From: Candidatus Nitrosocosmicus franklandus
GTDB taxonomy: Archaea > Thermoproteota > Nitrososphaeria > Nitrososphaerales > Nitrososphaeraceae
Reading direction: 5' to 3'
DNA: 64,000 nt
NCBI RefSeq assembly: GCF_900696045.1
Contig: NZ_LR216287.1
Coordinates: 992,001 to 1,056,000 of the forward strand
Under the pieces are notes generated by a model. It saw only the letters and a list, made by a program, of their open reading frames with translations, did not search any database and was not told where the DNA came from. Of the stretch, positions 57,013 to 64,000 are shown piece by piece; the stretch's first letter is position 1, and the number at the start of each line of letters is the position of its first letter. A program made the translations under genes and the position numbers.

Positions 57013-57384
57013 TTACTCATGCTTTTTCGCATAGTCCCCCATACCAGTAAAATCTATTGAAACACATGGCTCGTCTCCCACCACCCAAGCATCATGTCCT
57101 GGCGGTACTACTGCGGTATCTCCAGGTCCGCCTTCAATTTCAGTACCATCATCCATTCTGACCTTCATTCTTCCAGAAATAATGACCGATGTATGTGGAG
57201 CTTGGCAGCTATCTGTATTAACTAATGGTTTTACACACGTACTCCAACTCCATCCTGGTTCGAGTGTTGCTCTACCGATTATCACATTCCCCAGATTTAC
57301 AATCTCTACTTTTCCTTTTTCAAATGTTCTTACTTCATCAGGAGATTCAAAACTTTTTGCCAAAATTTTTGTTGTTGTTGACAT
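57013..57384 (-). CDS. Cupin-domain protein
   Basis: A 123-residue single cupin. Motif 1 region is PGWSWSTCVKPLVNTDSCQAPHTSVIISGRMKV and motif 2 is GPGDTAVVPPGHDAWV. The usual metal His pair is reduced: only APHTS, E (in EIEGGPGD) and GHD are evident. It may bind a small ligand or metal. The family spans sugar isomerases, dioxygenases and binding proteins, so no substrate is named. It stands alone between DUF1059 and the DM13 gene. Confidence 0.8.
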   Translation of the reverse strand: MSTTTKILAKSFESPDEVRTFEKGKVEIVNLGNVIIGRATLEPGWSWSTCVKPLVNTDSCQAPHTSVIISGRMKVRMDDGTEIEGGPGDTAVVPPGHDAWVVGDEPCVSIDFTGMGDYAKKHE

Positions 57385-57623
57385 TTATTTTCAAATTTAG
57401 ATTGTATTATTTTGATTATAAGCATTGTTCCAAATCCGGTCCAATTCTACTCCAAATTAATGAATAAAACCAAATAATTGAGTTCCATACTAGATTTCTA
57501 ATAAAGTAACAAGAATTAGATCAAATCCTAATACGTCCCTCATGTCAAAAAGTAAGATAAGAAAAACAAAAATTTTGACTTGGCATATAATTTAATTGGT
57601 TATATTTTCTATTGGTTACATTT

Positions 57624-58277
57624 TTATTCCTGATGTTTGAGGTCGGCACTACCAAATAGAACTGAAAATGCCTTGCACCATATCAATACAGTATCGTATT
57701 TTGACAAGTCAGTCCCTAGTGGAATGTTGTAATTTTGATTTCCATTATTGGCTTTAAGTTTCCCAAGATTGACGAAATCGTGTGAGTTATTGTCAGTTGA
57801 CAGGTACACATATAGATCGGGTCCGTTAGTTACCTTTAAATTCTCCAGTCTAAGGATACTTGCAGCATTCTCCTCAAGAGGTATTATTTTCGCTATACCT
57901 TCAGCATTATGAATTCCATCGTTAGCTCCTATAAACGATCCTGAAATTGATGAATAGTTTAGTTCAGATGAACCTGAAATCTCATCCATGGATTCATTAA
58001 TGGCTATAATATTACCATTCTCTGAATTGGCATACTGACTCATCAATTCATTCTTCTGGAAGGTGTTCATATTTTGTGCGACTTTGACCCTCGCCTCTTC
58101 ACTCATCACACTAAAATTTTCAAAAGAGACCAACGCCACAGAATTTGGAGGAAAGGGTTCATTTATTTCTGTAGATATAAACAATGGCGAAACTAGGTAC
58201 ACTGTTACCACAGACGCAATTAGGATTACAACAAGATATGAAATTTTTTTAAGTTTTTTGTTTCCCGTGTTTTTCAC
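57624..58277 (-). CDS. Membrane-anchored DM13-domain protein
   Basis: A 217-residue protein. One N-terminal anchor (about 10-34) precedes a linker and a DM13 domain (about 112-212). The domain reads SGSFIGANDGIHNAEGIAKI, LRLENLKVTNGPDLYVYLS and YDTVLIWCKAFSVLFGSADL; the conserved Cys is C201. DM13 domains are proposed to take part in electron transfer to secreted proteins through that Cys. It lies 192 bp after the redoxin gene on the same strand, consistent with a shared extracytoplasmic redox role. Confidence 0.88.
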   Translation of the reverse strand: MKNTGNKKLKKISYLVVILIASVVTVYLVSPLFISTEINEPFPPNSVALVSFENFSVMSEEARVKVAQNMNTFQKNELMSQYANSENGNIIAINESMDEISGSSELNYSSISGSFIGANDGIHNAEGIAKIIPLEENAASILRLENLKVTNGPDLYVYLSTDNNSHDFVNLGKLKANNGNQNYNIPLGTDLSKYDTVLIWCKAFSVLFGSADLKHQE

Positions 58278-58469
58278 AAAAAGATAATTCTAATCAAAGG
58301 TTATAAGCAATTTTCCATATTATATCCAGATCTATTCCATGTGTAATGTTCTGATGATCCCTCTTTCTTTCTAAGATTCAACAAATGATTTTGAACGGTC
58401 ACGATTCTTCAAAAAGTATTAAAAATATTTCGATAGATTCATGTACAGGTTAAAAAAATAGTTGGTGTT

Positions 58470-59807
58470 TTAGCCAAAGGTAAATGTATAGAGTTTGAAC
58501 CCACTCCCTTCTATGTCGAGTATTATAGATCTTGGTTGATAGTCATCATAAAGACCAACATTATATAATCGCTGTTGGTCCACAATGACATTCCCGTTCT
58601 CATCTAGATCAAGAGCACGGTTTGTGCTGTCCATGTTTAGTCCCTTATATTCAACTATGTTGTTCTTTTCGGCACTCTCGCTATTGTTTTTGATACCGTT
58701 ATCAATATCGGTTTTGTTATTGAATTCTTTGATACCCAATTTTTGTCCGTCACCCGATGCAACAATGTTAATCGACTTAGCATAGTACGTAAGGATGACT
58801 TTACCTTTATCACCGACCAGCTCCACATTATCAGCATTATTTTTCCAAGTTCCATCCAAATATACCAAATTCGGTATGAAAGAGCTGTTGCCACCACTAC
58901 TTGTATCCAACTTATAAGATACATTCTTATTCGGTTGAAATCCCTCACTGTTTCCCAATGGGGATCTTGCATTTTGATATCCCAGGTAAATTTCTGGTGT
59001 CATATTTTGGCTAAAGTCTACATGTTTAAGTCTCTGCGAAATTGGCGATGCAGATTCGTTTGTCAACTTCCCTTTATCAAGATCAAATGAAATCTCAGTC
59101 TTGTTTTCTAAAGCGGCTTTTTCTGCAAGCAGCGTTTGTATTGTCTTTTCGGTTTCATTATATCCACCTTCTCCAATGTGATCTTCGCGGATATATCCTT
59201 GGGAATCTATTAGATAGTGTCTTGGCCAATAATTGTTTTTGTAAGCATTCCATGTCTTATGATCACTATCAAGGACTATAGGGTATTTAATTCCAAACTC
59301 GTTTACCGCATTCTGGACATTTTGAATGTTTTTCTCAAAGTCAAATTCTGGAGAATGCACACCCAAAATTACAAAACCCTGATCTCCGTATCTATCATAC
59401 CATTCATTTAGATATGGGATAGTTCTAATACAATTTATGCATGTGTAAGTCCAAAAGTCAAACAGAACTACACTTCCTCGCAGATCTGCAAGTGTTATGG
59501 GTTTGCCGTTTTCAGTATTGATGTAGGCAGTAATCCCTTGTAGTTCAGGGGCAAGTGGGTAGTTACTTTTGTCAATCTCAGTAAAAGCGGTTTTGTTTAA
59601 CTTTACTGTTATAATGTTTCCAGTCTTAGTAGACAGATTATCTACGGAATCTTCTAATTGTTTTTGTTGAAGATAACTTTGAGAAGGACTACTGAAATAA
59701 TTAAAATAAATTCCAAACCCAACAATTAATGAAATGACAGCAACTGCTGTCAAGATTGCACTTAGATTATCTCTATTTAAGGACCTTGTGATTTTACCTT
59801 GCGTCAA
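58470..59807 (-). CDS. TlpA/DipZ-like membrane-anchored redoxin
   Basis: A 445-residue protein. A signal anchor (about 15-37) precedes a thioredoxin-fold domain (about 85-230). The active site is C123-I-N-C126 in FWTYTCINCIRTIPYL, with the cis-Pro loop WPRHYLID (P195). A roughly 200-residue C-terminal domain (LGYQNARSPLGNSEG..., LEGSGFKLYTFTFG) resembles the carbohydrate-binding-like end of DipZ. It receives electrons from CcdA (34 bp upstream in the operon) and reduces extracytoplasmic disulfides, or acts as a peroxidase-type protein. Spacing and order match split DipZ. Confidence 0.9.
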   Translation of the reverse strand: MTQGKITRSLNRDNLSAILTAVAVISLIVGFGIYFNYFSSPSQSYLQQKQLEDSVDNLSTKTGNIITVKLNKTAFTEIDKSNYPLAPELQGITAYINTENGKPITLADLRGSVVLFDFWTYTCINCIRTIPYLNEWYDRYGDQGFVILGVHSPEFDFEKNIQNVQNAVNEFGIKYPIVLDSDHKTWNAYKNNYWPRHYLIDSQGYIREDHIGEGGYNETEKTIQTLLAEKAALENKTEISFDLDKGKLTNESASPISQRLKHVDFSQNMTPEIYLGYQNARSPLGNSEGFQPNKNVSYKLDTSSGGNSSFIPNLVYLDGTWKNNADNVELVGDKGKVILTYYAKSINIVASGDGQKLGIKEFNNKTDIDNGIKNNSESAEKNNIVEYKGLNMDSTNRALDLDENGNVIVDQQRLYNVGLYDDYQPRSIILDIEGSGFKLYTFTFG

Positions 59808-59841
59808 AATATTATCAACCTCATTTTGCTCCTCTTTTTCA

Positions 59842-60675
59842 TCAACTTACAATAAGCTGTTCTACGAAAGGGATGTTGACTACGAGTAAGGATAATTGAT
59901 CAAAAAAGATCAGTATTCCAACTATTATCAATATGCTTCCCATAACTAGATTAAAGTATTTTAGATGTCTTGTTATTTTTCTTATTGCTCCAGTTGCACG
60001 TGAAAAAAATGCGCCAGTAATTAGAAAGGGAATTCCAAGGCCTAGAGAATAGGCAAGTAATAGGTTGTATGCAGTACCCGGATTTGTGGCTGCTAATGTA
60101 AAGGCGCTACCCAGTATGGGCCCTACACATGGGGTCCATCCCGCTGCAAAAGCAACTCCAAATACAAATGACGTTATATAACTAGTTTTGAACTTGGGAA
60201 TTTTCGTGAATTTCTTTTCAATGTTGAGACGAGTAATCTTGAGAGAAAGAATAAGATAAGCTCCAAAAGCAGCAATAATGACTCCACCTACATATGATAA
60301 ATATTGTTGAAAATCACTTCCGATTGAAGTGGCAAGAACGCTGTTTAGTACTACACCCAATACTGAAAAAACCAGGGAGAATCCCAAGACGAAGTAAATG
60401 GTATTAATGAAAATATTTATGCGAGCCTTTTTTGAAACGTAAATTAATTGATTACTAATACCATTTAGATTACTACTAGTTTCTTCACTATTACCCTGTA
60501 TTCCATGTATCCCACCTTGATTGCCATCCCTACTATTATTATTATTCATAGTCTCTCTTATTGCGGAGCTGGAAAGGTAAGACAAAAATCCAGGTATGAT
60601 TGGCAAAATGCATGGTGATAGAAAAGAACCAAGACCTGCAAGAGCTGAAATTAATATTCCCGTTTCTATTGCCAA
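59842..60675 (-). CDS. ccdA: CcdA/DsbD-type membrane thiol transporter
   Basis: A 277-residue protein with six membrane helices. The catalytic Cys are C22 in GLGSFLSPCILPIIPGF and C183 in AAGWTPCVGPILGS. An unusual polar, Asn/Gly/Ser-rich loop (about 40-78) separates helices 1 and 2. CcdA carries electrons from cytoplasmic thioredoxin across the membrane. It sits directly upstream of its probable partner, the redoxin, with a 34-bp gap. Confidence 0.93.
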   Translation of the reverse strand: MAIETGILISALAGLGSFLSPCILPIIPGFLSYLSSSAIRETMNNNNSRDGNQGGIHGIQGNSEETSSNLNGISNQLIYVSKKARINIFINTIYFVLGFSLVFSVLGVVLNSVLATSIGSDFQQYLSYVGGVIIAAFGAYLILSLKITRLNIEKKFTKIPKFKTSYITSFVFGVAFAAGWTPCVGPILGSAFTLAATNPGTAYNLLLAYSLGLGIPFLITGAFFSRATGAIRKITRHLKYFNLVMGSILIIVGILIFFDQLSLLVVNIPFVEQLIVS

Positions 60676-60954
60676 TCTAGTGTCACCACCTTCTCTTCTC
60701 TTTTTGCAAAGCGAGTTTTTGTACTATTAGTTACCAACGTTAAAGCAATAACACAAGTCAAAAAGCTTTTGTCCATAGAAACGCTAGTCATAATATGCAT
60801 TAATAGTTATTTCCAGATCTATTCCAGATCTATTCCAAATGCTGAATTGAATTCCTTATTAAATAATGATTCAAGTGAAAATCAAAAGACGATACAAGTG
60901 GATCGTTTTTTCTAGCAGACAAGTAGTAAAATGGTTGAATGTTGAACTTGATAT

Positions 60955-61242
60955 TTATTCAAGAGTTATCTTGAGAAATATGGCTAAGCCAGCCATCTCA
61001 GCAATGGAAATAGCGAGTAGATAGGGCACAAGAAGATCCGAAAATAACATCGACATGGTAATATACGAATAAACGGAAATTAGGCTGTTTATCATAAGCA
61101 AGCTACAAAAGAAGATCAAACCCAGGGTAAAGTTGGCTTTGCTGGTCTGATACATTCTAGCAAATGTATAGATCAAAGCACCTAACAACCCCAAATTTAC
61201 CATATTAATAAGTGCGTTGACTGTCCCCATCCAAATATCCAT
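60955..61242 (-). CDS. Small multi-span membrane protein
   Basis: A 95-residue protein with three membrane helices (VNALINMVNLGLLGALIYTF, FTLGLIFFCSLLMINSLISV, LVPYLLAISIAEMAGLAIFL). It lies 81 bp after the ArsR-like gene on the same strand and 279 bp before ccdA, so it may be co-transcribed with the regulator. It has no catalytic motif. Similar small membrane proteins next to such regulators are common in archaea, with no known role. Confidence 0.65.
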   Translation of the reverse strand: MDIWMGTVNALINMVNLGLLGALIYTFARMYQTSKANFTLGLIFFCSLLMINSLISVYSYITMSMLFSDLLVPYLLAISIAEMAGLAIFLKITLE

Positions 61243-61323
61243 TTTAACTATATCGCATCTAACTTCAAAGTAAGCATTTATTTACTTATTTCCATATTTG
61301 TTCCACATCTACACAAAACTTGT

Positions 61324-61632
61324 TTATTTCGTTTTTTTTGATTGGTGAATTTTATCTACTACTTCTCTGAATGCTCCCATGTTAACCTCTAAATAATTTG
61401 ATATAAAATACAAAATACCATACTTTTCACCTTCTTTTGTAACTAAATTATTTTTTTCCAATACGTGCATATGATGCTGGATGGCTTTGTAATCGATTTT
61501 GATTATATCAGACAACTGATTGATATTGTATGGTTGCTCTATTAGCAATTCTATTATAGATATTCTATTCATTCCTCCTCTTGACCCAGCAAATAAGAAC
61601 CAAAACAATTTCTTCGCATTAGGGTCAGTCAT
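61324..61632 (-). CDS. ArsR-type winged-helix regulator
   Basis: A 102-residue protein from ATG 61632 (MTDPNAKKLFWF). The frame extends to 61764, but those 44 residues are hydrophobic and un-domain-like. The winged helix is clear: GGMNRISIIELLIEQPYNINQLSDIIKIDYKAIQHHMHVLEKNNLV. It lacks the CxC metal-binding motif of ArsR itself. It may control the membrane gene and the redox module that follow. Confidence 0.8.
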   Translation of the reverse strand: MTDPNAKKLFWFLFAGSRGGMNRISIIELLIEQPYNINQLSDIIKIDYKAIQHHMHVLEKNNLVTKEGEKYGILYFISNYLEVNMGAFREVVDKIHQSKKTK

Positions 61633-62000
61633 CATCCATCTATTTGTGTATCCAATTAATAGACAATCTAGATAATAAGTTTGACATGTTTTCTGTCTGG
61701 ATCCAAGGACAGGTATTAAATCTACTAAAACTAGGATCATCCACCTAGTAATAAGGCCCCACATTCCAAGATTATAGTGAATTCGTTGATCCGCTCCTGC
61801 GTAATAGTGTATATCATCTATTCATTTACCATGATTCTTAGTAAATGTATGAGCATGTGGAGTAAATCAAACTCCTTGTAATGGAGTGGGTAAAAGCTAT
61901 TTAGTGAGGAGGGATCGTTTCAAGGGATATCAAATAAGAGAATAAATTATCGCAAAATAGCAAAGGGTATAAAAATCAATGACTTGATAAACTCACTAAT
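61633..62000. other. Divergent promoter region
   Basis: About 368 bp between the ArsR-like and methyltransferase genes; nothing else supported. Confidence 0.4.
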
Positions 62001-62879
62001 ATGTCTAATTCAAAATCCGATCAAATTAAGCAAGCCCAACGTCAAAGTTGGGATAGTGTGGCTTTTGGATGGCAAAAATGGTGGAAAACGTTTGAAAACG
62101 GAGCACAAGTGGTAAGTGACAAGTTAGTTAGCCTTGGAGATGTAAAACCCGGCTCAAAGGTATTGGATATAGCAACAGGTATAGGCGAACCGGCTATTAC
62201 CGCTGCTCATCGTGTTGGCAATGACGGTTATGTATTGGCTACAGATCTGTCACCCCAAATGCTGTACATAGCTAAAGAACGCGCCAAATCTCTAAAATTA
62301 GATAATAGAATGGAATTTAAAGAGGGAGACGCAGAAACAATTGTTTTAAACCCATCGGAATTTGATGTAGCTCTTTGTAGATGGGGATTGATGTTTCTTC
62401 CAAATCTGGATTTAGGACTCTCAAACATCCATAAATCCCTAGTAGAAGGCGGACGGTTTGCCACAGCAGTTTGGTCTACCCCCAATAAAGTACCACAACT
62501 CTCTATTCCCATGAATATAGCCAGACGTGAAACTAATGCTCCGGCTCCCCCACCAGGAACTCTAGGCCCTTTTAGTTTGGCCGACGATAAAATACTTTTC
62601 AGCGCTTTTGAAAAAGCTGGGTTCAGAAATATTCAGATAGAAAAAGTCAATGTAACTTTTCGATTTGATACAGCAGAAGACTTTACAAAATTCACTCAAG
62701 ACATTGCAGCGCCTATCAACGTCCTATTGAAGGACGAGACTAAGGAGCGTACCGAACAAATATGGAATATGATAACACAAGAGGTTTCAAAATTTGCAAC
62801 TATTAGTAACAACAGTATGGAGAAAAAAGGACTTGTGAGTATTGATAATGAAGCCATATGTATAGTTGGTACAAAGTAA
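62001..62879 (+). CDS. UbiE-like class I methyltransferase
   Basis: A 292-residue methyltransferase. Motif I is VLDIATGIGEPAITAAH (about 55-71), then ATDLSPQML for motif post-I, EFKEGDAETI and FDVALCRWGLMFLPNLD. This matches the UbiE/CoQ5-type group, longer than usual owing to a C-terminal extension (TFRFDTAEDFTKFTQDIAAP). Likely substrates are quinones, lipids or small metabolites; none can be named. It is not close to the methyltransferase at 7-792. The gene stands alone. Confidence 0.88.
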   Translation: MSNSKSDQIKQAQRQSWDSVAFGWQKWWKTFENGAQVVSDKLVSLGDVKPGSKVLDIATGIGEPAITAAHRVGNDGYVLATDLSPQMLYIAKERAKSLKLDNRMEFKEGDAETIVLNPSEFDVALCRWGLMFLPNLDLGLSNIHKSLVEGGRFATAVWSTPNKVPQLSIPMNIARRETNAPAPPPGTLGPFSLADDKILFSAFEKAGFRNIQIEKVNVTFRFDTAEDFTKFTQDIAAPINVLLKDETKERTEQIWNMITQEVSKFATISNNSMEKKGLVSIDNEAICIVGTK

Positions 62880-63321
62880 ATGGTAATTTATGGTAGTATC
62901 TATCACTCGAATTGATATGATCACTTATTAAATTATTTATTTCCTATTTGTATCAAGTAGCTTCAGGTCCAAATCATTAAAAAAGCCTATCCTAATTGAT
63001 TGGTAACAGTTTTTAATCGTTGAGAATTGGCAAGGATAGATAGAATCCCAAGATTGATTTACAATATTTTTCCATATTAGTTATATTATTTCCTTGTTTT
63101 TCTATAACATGGTAAATTCTTATGATATATATCTCCAAGTGGACAAAAATTGGCCATGGATAGATAATGTAAGAAATGTTGTTCAAGTTGTAAATACGTA
63201 TAATCCATCTATCTGTTTAGTCAGCAAATGGTTGAACAATAAAATCAAGACATATTTTCTATCTATAGCCCCTATCGAAAAATATATCTTATTTATGTTA
63301 TGGGGTATACTTATAAACACA
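62880..63321. other. Spacer, partly open in frame with the next gene
   Basis: From ATG 63109 the frame is open for 71 codons into the dehydrogenase start at 63322. AAATATATCTTATTTATG near 63279-63296 looks like a box A for the shorter start. Confidence 0.4.
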
Positions 63322-64000
63322 ATGAGATTTAGAATTGATTTCAATAATAATGATGATACAAGGACACGCGATGAAAAATCAAATAGAATTTTTGTAATCT
63401 CGTTCGTTTTAGCTTTAGCATTTGGATTTCTCTACACACATCAGATCCCCATTGCGATATCACAGTCGGTTAATGATCAAAATTTGAATGTGGAAGTGTT
63501 TGTTGAGGGTTTAGATTCACCTACCAGCATGGCCTTTTTAGATAAAAATAGCATCCTGGTTTTAGAAAAGAATGGACAGGTAAGATTAGTTTCTAATGAT
63601 CAATTGCAGCCCCAACCAGTTTTAGAGATACCTGTTGATTTCCAAAATGAAAGAGGGTTACTAGGTATTGCTGTACAAGAGAATACAGAAAGTGACAACA
63701 ACTCAGGTCAAGCTAGTAATACAAAAAATATTTTTCTTTATTATACTGGAGTTGATCAAGACAGTGACGAATTAAAGAACCTAGTTTATAAATACACTTG
63801 GAATGGTCAAGCGCTAGAAAACCCGACACTCATGTTGGATCTTCCTGCGATACCAGGACCCAACCATGACGGTGGAAAATTGATGATTGGTCCAGATAAT
63901 CATCTTTATGGTATCATAGGCGATCTGAATCATGATGGTATGTTACAAAACTTTCCTGATGGTCCTAACCCCGACGATTCTGGAATCATTTTTAGAATAA
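63322..64000 (+). CDS. PQQ-type sugar dehydrogenase (GSDH family), cut by window end
   Basis: The first 226 codons of a secreted six-bladed propeller of the glucose/sorbosone dehydrogenase family. After a membrane or signal segment (about 27-43) come VEVFVEGLDSPTSMAFLD, then DFQNERGLLGIAV, GPNHDGGKLMIGPDNHLYGI and GDLNHDG. The NERGLLGIA and NHDGG blocks are hallmarks of this family. It may oxidise sugars outside the cell with PQQ, though many archaeal homologues are untested. Start 63322 is favoured by a box A about 26-43 bases upstream. ATG 63109 is an in-frame alternative. Confidence 0.85.
   Translation, partial: MRFRIDFNNNDDTRTRDEKSNRIFVISFVLALAFGFLYTHQIPIAISQSVNDQNLNVEVFVEGLDSPTSMAFLDKNSILVLEKNGQVRLVSNDQLQPQPVLEIPVDFQNERGLLGIAVQENTESDNNSGQASNTKNIFLYYTGVDQDSDELKNLVYKYTWNGQALENPTLMLDLPAIPGPNHDGGKLMIGPDNHLYGIIGDLNHDGMLQNFPDGPNPDDSGIIFRI

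Noticed and set aside
1-64000. tRNA, rRNA or CRISPR array
   Set aside because: I found no T-loop-like GTTCRANNC with a matching acceptor stem, no rRNA-like block and no regularly spaced direct repeats. A tRNAscan-SE and CRISPR finder run would settle it.

Overview
The window is AT-rich (about one third G+C by eye). Several genes have an archaeal box A some 20-30 bases before a start codon with no leader, and Shine-Dalgarno motifs are rare. It carries a DUF47-PiT phosphate pair, an F420-type luciferase-family enzyme, tandem-HTH Lrp regulation, a membrane-anchored streptogramin-lyase-like propeller, HdeD paralogues and many single secreted proteins. Together these suggest an ammonia-oxidising archaeon of the Nitrososphaeria; the low G+C fits a Nitrosocosmicus-like soil lineage better than Nitrososphaera. 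This is inference from gene content. I saw no rRNA, tRNA or CRISPR array.

Layout. 1-3 kb: a methyltransferase, a small membrane protein and two insertion sequences side by side (IS6-like and IS5-like). 3-10 kb: small zinc-binding and hypothetical genes, a duplicated Trp/Cys-rich secreted protein, a diiron-type metallo-beta-lactamase-fold protein, and a secreted amidohydrolase gene wrecked by a second IS6-like copy. 10-12 kb: DUF47 and the PiT phosphate transporter. 12-16 kb: four secreted hypothetical proteins. 16-24 kb: an orphan Cas4-like nuclease, a NodB-type deacetylase, a three-gene HTH/membrane operon and long decayed stretches. 24-32 kb: a large histidine kinase, DUF1428, Hsp20, a secreted protein and the F420-type enzyme. 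32-36 kb: a secreted thermonuclease next to a secreted FxLYD protein, both ending in excalibur calcium-binding motifs, then HdeD. 37-41 kb: a MarR regulator, an overlapping operon with two SnoaL-like proteins, and a third IS6-like copy. 42-52 kb: PRC-barrel, HdeD, monooxygenase-like, alpha/beta hydrolase, SRPBCC and Lrp genes. 53-64 kb: a beta-propeller protein, DUF1059, a cupin, an extracytoplasmic redox module (CcdA, TlpA/DipZ-like redoxin, DM13) with an ArsR-type regulator, a second methyltransferase, and the start of a PQQ-type sugar dehydrogenase cut by the window edge.

Genes that plausibly work together are: DUF47 with PiT; CcdA passing reductant to the redoxin, with DM13 beside them; the secreted nuclease and excalibur protein; and MarR controlling the SnoaL operon.

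The most striking property is how much of the spacer DNA is dead coding sequence. I could read remnants of a response-regulator receiver, an amidohydrolase, a patatin-like lipase and an Asn/Gln-rich secreted protein, plus several small unrecognised proteins, carrying nonsense codons or single-base indels. I did not find a convincing new multi-gene system. The best candidates for unexplored biology are the excalibur pair, the orphan Cas4-like gene, the kinase with repeated PLD/TrmB-like modules, and a 19-bp perfect hairpin.
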